Source: Plumapathes pennacea (lineage: Eukaryota > Cnidaria > Anthozoa > Antipatharia > Myriopathidae). From it: a DNA stretch of 64,000 nt. The position numbers and the translations under genes are program-made. Under the pieces are notes generated by a model. The model saw only the letters and a list, made by a program, of their open reading frames with translations, had not been told where the DNA came from and ran no database searches. How positions within the stretch are numbered: position 1 is the first letter of the stretch; each line of letters starts with the position of its first letter. The DNA is taken from NCBI GenBank assembly GCA_964036295.1, contig OZ038464.1, positions 1,430,501-1,494,500 on the forward strand, given 5' to 3'. Of the stretch, positions 1 to 9,392 are shown piece after piece.

Positions 1-2
1 TA

Positions 3-791
3 GGTGATATTTACGCTTATGATCACGCTCACGGACATTATTCTAACACGAGAACAAGTCCTTGGTTTTCGAATAAAGATGCTAAATGGCCAAATGGTGG
101 ATTACACTTTTCGGATGAAGGTGGATCTTCAAATAAGGTAATTCAACACATTAGAAACGATTTTCATCACGGGAAACAACATGAATGGTTCGCTTTGAGA
201 AAAGGCAAAGGAATTACAAAAGCGGGTCTTGGAAGATTGAATCGGAGTATCGAAGCTTTCGTTTATTGTGTTTTGGGAGCTCAAGCAAATGTTAGAAATC
301 CAATCGTTGGAGATGGAGGAGGAGTTCAAGAAGCGCAACAAGAAATGTTGATTTTATTTGAAAGTGCCGTGATTGAAGAAGACATTTCTAAAAGTATTTC
401 GAGATATCAACTGGCTGTGCAAAATGCCAAAGTGAAGTTAGATTTCGCTATCACGCCGGGAACTTGGTTGCTTCCTTCTGAATTAATAATAAACGAAGAA
501 AGAGTCGAAGGTTATAATAACAAATTACAAAAAGCCACAAATGACATGAAATTTGGAGCGAATGATTCAGTGAACAAGACAAACGAGAACAATAATAAAG
601 ATAGCGAAATTAAAGATTCACCTCATAGTAGTGTAAGACCAGATAACGTTGAACATAAAAGTCAAAATCAGTCATCCGTGGTAACGCCTGCGACTAAATT
701 AAATCCTTCAACTAACTCAAGAATTCACGAGGATAAATTAGCTTCAATCGCTGTTGTTGTTGGAGGAGTTTTTTGGTGGTGGTTTCGTTAA
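3..791 (+). CDS. Virus-like ORF, 5' truncated by window edge
   Basis: The frame is open from base 3 to the stop at 789-791, about 262 codons, and continues beyond the left edge. The first third is rich in His, Trp and Gly. The middle looks globular and helical, and the tail from about base 540 is polar and Asn/Ser-rich. It closes with a short hydrophobic segment ending in three Trp, which could be a membrane or capsid-contact anchor. It is intronless, AT-rich and convergent with the next two ORFs, unlike the intron-rich genes to the right. I do not recognise the family. The virus-like label comes from its neighbours and compact packing. Confidence 0.5.
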   Translation, partial: GDIYAYDHAHGHYSNTRTSPWFSNKDAKWPNGGLHFSDEGGSSNKVIQHIRNDFHHGKQHEWFALRKGKGITKAGLGRLNRSIEAFVYCVLGAQANVRNPIVGDGGGVQEAQQEMLILFESAVIEEDISKSISRYQLAVQNAKVKLDFAITPGTWLLPSELIINEERVEGYNNKLQKATNDMKFGANDSVNKTNENNNKDSEIKDSPHSSVRPDNVEHKSQNQSSVVTPATKLNPSTNSRIHEDKLASIAVVVGGVFWWWFR

Positions 792-803
792 TTATTCGCT
801 TAA

Positions 804-924
804 GTGATACACGCGTGTCTCATCACAAGGTGATTTTTACAAATTTAAAACCCATGAAACACAAGTGCCCTATTTTTCAAAATTCACATATTCTAAATTT
901 CTAGGTACCCGACGCGTTGGGTAC
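804..924. terminator. Two hairpins in the convergent gap between virus-like ORFs
   Basis: Between the convergent stops at 791 and 1100 lie two inverted repeats. 804-826 pairs GTGAT with ATCAC around ACACGCGTGT, and 905-924 pairs GTACCC with GGGTAC. In some giant viruses and virophages mRNA 3' ends form at palindromes. That role here is inference; the pairing is visible. Confidence 0.4.
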
Positions 925-1099
925 TTAAAAATCATCATTTTTCTATTTTTCGTTATTAACATACTCTAAAATCTGCCTGGGCGCGTTTGACAAATAATTA
1001 AATTTACCTTAGCGCAAACTAAAATTTAATTCATAACAAAGTTGTTATGAATTATTTAGTGTTAGTCGCTAGTCGCAACGCAAATCTCGTCTTTAAAGA

Positions 1100-1723
1100 T
1101 TATTCATCTTCGCTTTCGCTAAGTAAAATTTCCTCGGTAATCCTTCTAAACCTTGACACTGGGTCAACAGTCGCTTCCGTCAAACTAACCTGTAAATATG
1201 CATTTTTTGAGTTCACAAAAATTGAATCAATCTTTATCTTTACTTCAACGTCAAAAGGTTCATTCAACATATAATCAGCAGTTAAACGTTTTCTCTCTGG
1301 GCCATAGAAATTACAAAAAACTCTCTTATTGTAATACCCAACTTTAAGAAACATCACTGGACTCTCGCCCGGCTCAACTTTCAAGGGATTAAACTTAGTA
1401 AAATCAACCTCATTTTTTATTTTATTCTTAACATGCACTTCTATGTAATTAATAATTTCGTCAAACTTATCAATCCATCTCAAATCTTCATTAGTGTCTA
1501 TAAAAGTTATTGGAAAAAATAAACGATTTACTTTACCGTAATCGTCTGAAACTTTTCTTAAACCTAAAGTCGTCGTATCTTTATCTAAAATTATTGGTCT
1601 ACTTTTACCGTTGGAATTTTCCGTGTAAACTTTCATAATGTAAAATTCTTCGCCCTTCTTGTTCTTCTTCGTCTCAAAATCAGTAAATCTTAAATCTTTA
1701 GTTTTCAAGTCTTCGATTTTCAT
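1100..1723 (-). CDS. Virus-like ORF, possible ssDNA-binding-like protein (207 aa)
   Basis: I start at the ATG 1721-1723 because the open frame upstream overlaps the next gene antiparallel in composition and is low-complexity. The protein is Lys-rich at the N terminus, then alternates beta-strand-like stretches with a charged helix. It ends in an acidic tail (SESEDE). The order of strands and the acidic end recall OB-fold single-strand DNA-binding proteins of large DNA viruses, but I see no diagnostic motif. It lies 55 bp downstream of the zinc-repeat ORF on the same strand, so the two could be one transcription unit. Confidence 0.45.
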   Translation of the reverse strand: MKIEDLKTKDLRFTDFETKKNKKGEEFYIMKVYTENSNGKSRPIILDKDTTTLGLRKVSDDYGKVNRLFFPITFIDTNEDLRWIDKFDEIINYIEVHVKNKIKNEVDFTKFNPLKVEPGESPVMFLKVGYYNKRVFCNFYGPERKRLTADYMLNEPFDVEVKIKIDSIFVNSKNAYLQVSLTEATVDPVSRFRRITEEILLSESEDE

Positions 1724-1778
1724 AGTTCTCACTTTATAAATACAAAACTTTAAGTAGAAAAAAATTTTATAATAAGTT

Positions 1779-2276
1779 TCAAAAATTAATAATGTTTTTA
1801 TCATTCTCTTTACAAATTTTGCAGCTATACTTACGCTTGTCATGTATACAAAAACCTTTGCCTCCACAATCTCTACAATAAAACCTCCTCCTACCATGTA
1901 CACAATACAAATTACCTCCACATTCCCTACAAGATTGTTTAAATCTATTATGAACACAAATCTGAGAACCCTTGCAAAGTTTACAAGTATACTTAAACTT
2001 TTTATGCACACAAATTTCAGCACCATTACAATCTTTACAAATTCGCTTTCTCTTTCCATGTTCACAAATACCTTTTCCATTGCAAATTACACAATAATAC
2101 CTATCCTTACCATGTTCACAACGGCTGCGTTTTATACTTTCGTAATTTGATGGAACCACGTCTTTACCTTGTGCAATCAAAATAGCTTCTTCGAGCTCTT
2201 TTTTACTCATCTTCCACCTCCCTTTAATGTTAAGATCCTTAGCGATCCCTTTTCTTAGTTCGTTTAATGTGGTCAT
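1779..2276 (-). CDS. Cys/His zinc-repeat protein with SAP-like N terminus (165 aa)
   Basis: Residues 1-40 look like a small helical DNA-binding (SAP/HeH-like) domain. From about residue 52 there are six tandem modules of about 18 residues with the pattern C-x-H-x(6-7)-C-x-x-C, usually followed by G or NG. These resemble the Cys/His repeat (EsV-1-7-like) proteins of nucleocytoplasmic large DNA viruses and some algae, which are predicted zinc binders. Every module keeps its Cys and His residues, so the ORF is undamaged. It is intronless and precedes the 1100-1723 gene in the same direction. Function is unknown; nucleic-acid binding is inferred. Confidence 0.6.
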   Translation of the reverse strand: MTTLNELRKGIAKDLNIKGRWKMSKKELEEAILIAQGKDVVPSNYESIKRSRCEHGKDRYYCVICNGKGICEHGKRKRICKDCNGAEICVHKKFKYTCKLCKGSQICVHNRFKQSCRECGGNLYCVHGRRRFYCRDCGGKGFCIHDKRKYSCKICKENDKNIINF

Positions 2277-2345
2277 TTTGTATGTTAATCATTTTCCTTA
2301 AGTCCTTTTTTGGAAAAATCAATTTTTTTTATTTACTTTTAAAAA

Positions 2346-2525
2346 TAGCCTATTATCAGGCTCTTCGTTTCTGGCTCATCGTAAAACCCACTTATTTTTT
2401 CTGGCTCATCTTAAAAAATCGATATTTATTTTTAAATTAGCCTATTATCAGGCACTCGATTTCTGGCTCATCGTAAAACCCACTTATTTTTTCTGGCTCA
2501 TCTTAAAAAATCGATATTTATTTTG
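2346..2525. repeat. Two 92-bp direct repeats upstream of the virus-like genes
   Basis: The unit beginning TAGCCTATTATCAGGC at 2346 recurs at 2438 with few changes. Each unit itself contains CTGGCTCATC twice (four in all). It lies just 5' of the leftward gene pair, so it could be a promoter, replication or end repeat of the virus-like island. Confidence 0.75.
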
Positions 2526-2824
2526 AATCAATTTACTTTATCCTTAAGTGGCCTGTAATATAGGCATACTTTTGACAATAACCATCTTGTGTTAGCAACG
2601 TGCTAGCGGTGAGGTGATGTGGGGTGGTGGGGTGGTGGGTTATGAGCCAGAAGGAACGTTTTATATCTACTCAGGCGACACAGATTCACATTTAGAGCGA
2701 CATTTCTGGACACATTTGCGAATATATGCTCCGCTCACAAAAGAAGGAACACAGCTGTATGGTGTGACCATGACATATGTTTTGGCAAAGGTAAATGCTT
2801 ATTCCGAGTTTTTTTGCGTTCGCT

Positions 2825-3316
2825 GATATGTTTGTTGACACATGATTTCATGCCATAATTGCAAATGCAGATCGACTGTGGTATGTCTGAGTTGTTTGTT
2901 TATAAAATTGTCTCGAGCGGATTCTTTCACTAATGAAAAATCGACAGGAAATTTTACTGTGAATCCTTTTCACCACCGTTCGAATAGCACGAGAAACAGG
3001 TTTGTTCGGCTGGAGTGTGTTACGTTACGAAACTATTATAACGAGTCAAAATCTGGTTTACCTCGCATGATATGTTTGTTGACACATGATTTCATGACCA
3101 GATCGACTGTGGTTTGTCTGAGTTGTTTGTTTACAAAAATTGTCTCTAGCGGGTTTTGTCGCTAATGAAAAATCGACTGAAAAGTCGACAGGAAATTTTA
3201 CTGTGAATCTATTTCACCACCGTTCGAAGAGCACGAGAAACAGGTTTGTTTGGCTGGAGTGTGTTACGTTAATACGAAACTACTAGAACGAGTCAAAGTC
3301 TGGCTTACCTCGCAGA
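2825..3316. repeat. Tandem duplication, 244-bp period
   Basis: A block starting GATATGTTTGTTGACACATG at 2825 is repeated at 3069 with modest divergence and a small insertion in the second copy. No coding sense is evident. It marks return to host-like DNA after the AT-rich island. Confidence 0.75.
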
Positions 3317-5277
3317 AATTTACAGAACGACTTGAAATATTTTGGCAAGCTATACTTTCCTCCTTTTATGTTGATCAGCTCAAAATAATCATATAATAAA
3401 CTGTCATGTTTGTGCATTTGTGTTTGGTCATGCATAGTACGTAGCTGGCATAGTAGAACATAGTGTAAAACCCCGATCAAACGGTGATAATATTCGATGA
3501 TAGTTCGTGCCCCGTTGTAACACGAACTACCTATCATAGACTATCATCAACTAGCAAATAGCTTCACGTACGCTTTGCGGACCTATGTTTTTTTTAAAGC
3601 CGAGATTCAATATCTTTCGGCCTAGTATCTTCCAAGCCGTATTTACTGTCACTACCGAAATTTTGGTGGATACTAAACCAACGGCTTCAGATTTGTTTGC
3701 GATAACGCCATCGGTGCCACTAATTGTTTGACCTTCACGGCACCGCGCCAAAATGTCGCAATAACAACGCAAAACACAACAGAGTGAAACACAACCAAGC
3801 TCAGAATCAATGGCCAAACATGCTTCGAACGTATGACAACCTTCAAAATGAGAACACGTTCCGAACAAAAATATGGTCGCAACAACTACAACAACATCTT
3901 GCTTTGAAACAACTGCGTTGTTCGACACACCCTGTTGCGCGACCTTCATCATACCCAAATTTGGAAAACCGCAACTGCTTTATTTGGAAATCCATTGTTG
4001 ATAACAGAGGGAATAGGGAAGCAGAGAAGTAGGGAAGTAGGGAAGGGAAAGTGATTACTATACCTCGCAAATCCCTGGGATTCGCGAGCTAAAAATGCAG
4101 GCAAATTCAGTCCCTTCCCCCCTCTCCTCGTTCCGCTCTTTCCCTCCCTTCCCCTCCCTGGGTGTGTCGATCAGTTGTGCACGTGACCAGTGCGTAATGG
4201 TGGCCATGATGAGGAAGTCGAAGCTTATTTGAGGTAGGGAGTCCTGTCTCCGCTTTATACCGTATTTTGTTTTTATTACAGTGAAATATTTACCCTCTAG
4301 GGTAATTCCCGTCAAATATCTCAATTGTGTAGGAAAAAATCTGAGATGCCTTCCAAATAAATCTCACTTTGCTGACACCTAATAATCCCAAAATATCATT
4401 CTTTATGCGATGGAATTCTTTGTGGAATCGAAGCATGGGACAACATAGTTCTGTATTGTGCAGCCAAGTATGATAAGTGCGTGTTCGATCTTTCGGATCT
4501 TTCTTTATATAAGTTTAGGGCACGTTCGATTGAGTCTATTTCGGGATAGGAATAGCTAAACTGACCCAAAGTGTTGCGGTAGGAATTTTTGTTCGAAATT
4601 GTTTTGAAAACCTTCACACTGGCATTTCGAACAGCTCCCGATGCATTTTTAACCAAGTCAGCTCCAAACCAAAGAATTCTACTGATCAACATTGCTATTC
4701 CTATGCGAAATTAGACCCAGTCGGAAGTAACGGCTACTCAATCTTTTTTGTGCATTTATATGCAAGTGTATATTGGTGTCTGATAAATGTTCTTTATGGT
4801 GTAGCTGTTAACTTAATATCTGTCTTTTGTCTGATGGCCGTTTAAATGTTGGCCACATAATCTGCAAGATTGATGACTTAGATATATTTTCTACGCCGAT
4901 TGTCGGACATTAATAGTAACACGTACAGAAGACAACGATGGGCTCCGTGCTAGCACGACCTTCAAATCTAGTGAGGCTCTCCTGGCAGAAACATTTGTGC
5001 ATGTACTAGAAATATGACAATCGCATATATCTTCTCGCCCTGTAGCGGGTTTTAAGGGAGGTTCTAGACTATTTTCCGCTTGAATAATCGTTTTTACAAA
5101 CCAAGTTTGTCCCATTATTAGCGACGTCACCAGTCGGCCGCTAATCGCACGGCAGTCTGGTTTAGTTCAAGCAACGCGTGCACAGTGATTTTGTAGGCAA
5201 GCTACACGCGAGACCGCCTCTTGCAAGCCTCTTGCAAGCCTCTTGCAAGCCAAGAAAAGCGCAGTTAGAATCGTGAC
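3317..5277. other. No gene recognised
   Basis: Several short frames exist but none has a recognisable motif or splice pattern. 4000-4170 is a purine/pyrimidine-skewed stretch (repeated AGTAGGGA, then runs of CCCTCCC). 5215-5250 has three tandem copies of TCTTGCAAGCC. Confidence 0.5.
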
Positions 5278-5280
5278 TCA

Positions 5281-5647
5281 GGCCCGGTTCAGACGCCGCT
5301 CCTGACATGCGCCCGACCCTGGTTTGACATAGGAGCGACTGTTGATTCAAACGGCGAACTTTTCCTGCCGCACCAAATACACAATAGTGCTTATGTTTAA
5401 GGATACATGTTTTTAATTCAAAATAATTTAAAATAATTCATGATATTGGTACGGCACATGTGAAGAGCGGCGTCTGAATCAACGTCGCTCCCAGGTCGGA
5501 TTATGCGACAGCGTCAGTCGAACCTAATACCGCTGCCGTACCTAATTCAAATATGCCGAACCTAATTGATTCAGACGCCACTCTTCTGCCGTACTTAATT
5601 CAAGCATTAGGTTCGGCGCATGTCAGGAGCGGCGTCTGAACCGGGCC
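5281..5647. mobile_element. MITE with 33-bp perfect terminal inverted repeats
   Basis: The ends begin GGCCCGGTTCAGACGCCGCT and match as inverted repeats for 33 bp without mismatch. TCA flanks both sides (5278-5280 and 5648-5650) as a 3-bp target duplication. Shorter copies of the end sequence recur inside. No coding frame; 367 bp. The 3-bp duplication suggests a PIF/Harbinger-type mobilising transposase. Confidence 0.85.
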
Positions 5648-5771
5648 TCAATCAGTTTTGCATAGACAGTCAGCAAAGTCGACCTTCGACAGCAATTTTT
5701 CCTTAAAGCCGTGATTCAGATTGCTCAATGCCAGCCAACGCTGCATCCTTACAAAATACGTGTATGATTTT

Positions 5772-6897
5772 TAAGCTCGCGTTCAGCACGAAGTGCTGAA
5801 AAGCGAAGCTTCATGCGATTAGTCCAACTGGAATGTGTCCCGTGTCCCGGTGCCGTCAACAATGGATTCCAAATATGGAAGTCGTTCTGTTCCCAATTTG
5901 GGCAGCATCGATATTACCGACAACGCAACAAAATCGAGAACGCGATCGTCGAAGTAGTTTTTGTGGTGGCATTTTTAAGCGTCCCACCTTATTGCAGTTA
6001 AGACTGCGTCAGTCAGTCAGTCAGTCCGTCATGCTTTGTCAACAATTGCCTTTGAAATTTGAGCATCAGCGAATACGCATGAAGAAACGAAGAGATGGGA
6101 AGACGTTTTCTGGAGTTATTTTGATTGTTATCATTGTATTCCTTAATTGCCAGTAGATCTGTTGCAATTCAGAACCATTATCACACAGGTTTTAGTAAAT
6201 TCTCGGTTGTTTGACAAGCGTAATTCAAAGTTGAAATACCCGTGACCACTGACAGCCCTGAGCTACTTCGGCTTGTCGAAATATTTCTATCGTTTGATTA
6301 TAGTTGCTTTACTTCGCATAGTTTTCGCCAGCAATGAAAAATGCTGTAGAGAACTGGAAGAAGAAGAAGAATTCGAAAATGAATTTGACCAAGACCGCAA
6401 GTAATGTCAACAAGTTATCAGATTTCACTTAAACTTATTCGACTTGAAACTCAGCCAAAAGAAGAAAGGCGTGTTTTCTTTAAGCACGTATTTAGTTTGA
6501 ATGCAGCCCAGGCTGGAGTATAATGGCCTCTGATGAATATGTAGATGTTGAACATAAGCTGTGCATAACATGAGTAATGAAGTCACGGATAGACTTTTTT
6601 CAGTGCGACTCCGGAAGGTCTCGGCTTCCGGTTCAAAGATTTGGCACTTGGTGAAGGATTTTAAATTCTCCCAATTCGAGCGTCTAAGTTTAAAATTTTC
6701 ACCCTCTGCCGCCTTGTAAATGAGGGTTTTCAAAACTGAGACTAAATCGAATACGCGGTTCAGCAAAAGTGGAGGCCCGCGGAAACGGATGCGAACTTCC
6801 ACATACCTAAAATTGAGCATTTTTACGATGTGGCCTTGAGCCAGTTCTATTAAATACCCACTCCCGCAAAAATACTTTTTACAAATTCGCGAGCTTA
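5772..6897. mobile_element. Interspersed element, copy 1 of 2
   Basis: The segment shares long similarity with 33277-34314 in the same orientation. Both ends carry TAAGCTCGCG as an inverted repeat (5772-5781 and 6888-6897). Frames inside are short and not conserved between copies, so I treat it as a non-autonomous DNA transposon. Copy 1 is slightly longer. Confidence 0.7.
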
Positions 6898-7205
6898 CAG
6901 CTGCCTTGCTGCTTTTATTTACTTTATAATTAGGTTTCGTCGAGTGTAACAAATTTAAAACTGAAAGCGAGAGTCGCTTGTTTATCTTTCGAAATCTCGA
7001 AAATATGTCAATTATTCTAAGGAAATCTGCATTCAAACAAAACTTGAAATCAGATATTCTAGCTTGTTGGTTATTGATTATTTAGTAATATAATGTTGTT
7101 GACAGATGTCCGTGTGTGCATGTGTGTGTGTTGAGTGTGTGTGTGCATGCAAGCGCGTAACATGCACAGTCTGAATAATTTCAGACTAATGTGTGCGTAG
7201 TTGTA
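6898..7205. other. No gene; GT-rich tract
   Basis: 7105-7150 is an imperfect (TG)n microsatellite. Nothing else is supported. Confidence 0.5.
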
Positions 7206-7391
7206 TTTGTAGTCCTGTCCATACTGTTTGACCAAACTAGAAATTATTAACTGTATGGCTTTCTGGCTCGATTAGCCCTAAGACTATTCCAGATAGCCAG
7301 TACCTTAATACTAGTACCTACTGTTGACCAGTACTCAATATATACACTATTTTATACCAAGGTACAAATAAAAACTGTCTGTCTGTCCGTA
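7206..7391. repeat. Short interspersed repeat, copy 1
   Basis: Starts TTGTAGTCCTGTCCATACTG and ends in ACAAATAAAAACTGTCTGTC; a second copy is at 8844-9064. A fixed 5' start with a variable simple-repeat 3' end is SINE-like, but I see no clear tRNA-type promoter boxes. Confidence 0.6.
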
Positions 7392-7868
7392 TGTATGCAA
7401 ATATGGTCTTGGTCCACATGCTTCAAAATAACGGAAACCTTGACAGGAAGGTTATCTTGCATGAAGGCACTCTAAAATAGCTTTGAAAATTGGCAAAATG
7501 GTCACAAGATAAACGAACTTGGCCTTCATCACAGTCCCGGGCATCAAACGACAAAAGAGTACATGGAGTCACTGTTCAGGAATGAAAAATATGTTTGCAA
7601 ATAGCAAGCACAGGTACAACGTCGCCCAACATTGTTGTGCACAACATGTTGGGCGATGTTGCATGATGTTGGCACATGTTGCATGAAGTTTGAAATCGGT
7701 CAAACTTTGCGCCCAACATCTGCCAACGATAGTGACTAAAAGAACACACGAGTGACCACGAATGACCACAAGTGAACACAAGTCAAAATAAGCTCCTTGT
7801 GTGACTGTGACCTCATTTTGATGTCATTCATAGTGTGACAGTGAGGTCATTACCAACTCACTGCAGAA

Positions 7869-8014
7869 CGGGCCAGTTCTTCAGAGTGTGGATAGTGCTA
7901 TTCACCGGATAAATTGCTATCCAGTGGATAAGTGTTAACATTTAGCCTTATATTGTCAACTGAATAAGGATTTATCTGGTGGATAATGCTTATCACTCTT
8001 TGAACAATTGGCCC
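7869..8014. mobile_element. Small MITE
   Basis: The ends are inverted repeats of about 40 bp (GGGCCAGTTCTTCAGAGTG at left, the near complement ending TTGGCCC at right) with TATCCACTGGATAA-like sequence just inside each end. No coding frame. Confidence 0.65.
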
Positions 8015-8843
8015 TGGAGTCACTAATTAGTCCCTCGCGTCACTGTGACATTTTAATACTATTTTAAACGTAATATGAACCGCTTATCGGGTGACCACGA
8101 GTCTAAAAATCTCCCTCGTGTCATTTTACTAAATACAAACACAAACAACGCTGACTATTTAACAACAAAATGCACTAAAATGTCACTGTGACGTTTGAGT
8201 TGTAAATACAGGAGTGCTGCCTCCAATATCTTGTATGGAAAAAGGGAAAGAACTGTTCTCCGGAAACTTCGAAAGTTTACACTGTATGAATAGTCTTTTT
8301 CAACCACATTCAGCCAAGGGAAAGCCTCACAAAATAGAAAAGAATTGTGTTAGATGTCCAGATATTTTCTGTGACGTACCGACAAAATTCTGACTGGTTG
8401 ACACCCTTGTATACACTGATGATATGTACACTACATGTGAAAACGTCTGTTATGGCATTGTATGCGTACTACTTAAATTGCTCCCACACTGCAAACAGGT
8501 GCCCATTTTAGTGTACAAGGTGCCCGAATTCTGTCTGGGTACTTGAAAAAAAGGTGTGTTCACATAAGTGTCCAGCGAGAATCATGCTCTGGCGCCAAGT
8601 GTGAACATGTCATTAATCTTAGCAGTTGACATGGAAACCAAGCTTCAACCCAATCAGCATGTTTTAGTTTTTCAGTTAAAATTACTAATGAATGTTTAGT
8701 AAAAAGTGATCCAATGTTTATTGATTTATTAGTCAAAACTTTTCAAGTTGTTTGTTTTGAACTTTAAATACCTGCATGTAAACAAAGAGTGAGACTTCTG
8801 GTGCATGCTCAGTGGTCAGCGGTCAAAAAAGATGGTGGGAGTA

Positions 8844-9064
8844 CTTGTAGTCCTGTCCATACTGTTTGACCAAACTAGAAATTATTATAACTGCATGGCT
8901 ATCTGGCTCGATTAGCCCTAAGACTATTCCGGATAGCCAGTACCTTAATAGTAGTATCTATTATACCTATTATCTATATCTATTATCTATTTTACCAGTA
9001 ATCAACATTCACTATTTTATACCTAGGTACAAATAAAAAAACTGTTTGTCTGTCTGTCTGTAAC
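8844..9064. repeat. Short interspersed repeat, copy 2
   Basis: Same orientation as 7206-7391, ending in (TGTC)n about 95 bp before the start codon of the large gene, so it may sit in that gene's promoter or 5'UTR. Confidence 0.6.
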
Positions 9065-9159
9065 ATATTGTATGGCTGTGTATTGAGTGTGTCACTCTGA
9101 CATTTCTTTGTGCAATAAGGCTTGCAGTACTGAAGTCATGTGATGAGTACCAGACCAAC

Positions 9160-9392
9160 ATGGCAGATGACAAGGAACAGACTGGGACAATGAGGGAGGT
9201 CCACCTAACATGTAAACCAGGAACTGAGCCATACTATATAAAGTTTGGTTTAACCATTGATGGACCAAGAACGAAACAGTTCAAATTGACAGATGGAAGG
9301 GTTTGCAGGCCCCTGTGGTATGTTTTTAGAGTGGAAAAGAATGGCCCTGCAGAAAGAGAAGGCATTGTGCCTGGGGACTGTATCCTTAAACT
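9160..9392 (+). CDS. Exon 1: start codon and first part of PDZ domain
   Basis: AACATGG at 9157-9163 is a good start context and I choose this ATG, although the frame stays open upstream and an earlier exon cannot be excluded. The protein shows a PDZ carboxylate-loop-like FGLTI, then VFRVEKNGPAEREG and PGDCILKL, which match PDZ strands and the G-(D/C)-x-I-L core. The donor GTAAGT follows at 9393; phase 2. Confidence 0.85.

Noticed and set aside
1724-2080. N-terminal extension of the 1100-1723 ORF
   Set aside because: It overlaps the Cys/His-repeat gene in another frame and its composition (Val/Ile/Phe-rich) is that of a shadow frame.
4396-4692. 98-codon minus-strand frame
   Set aside because: Open, but no homology I recognise, no splice context and no neighbours to support it.
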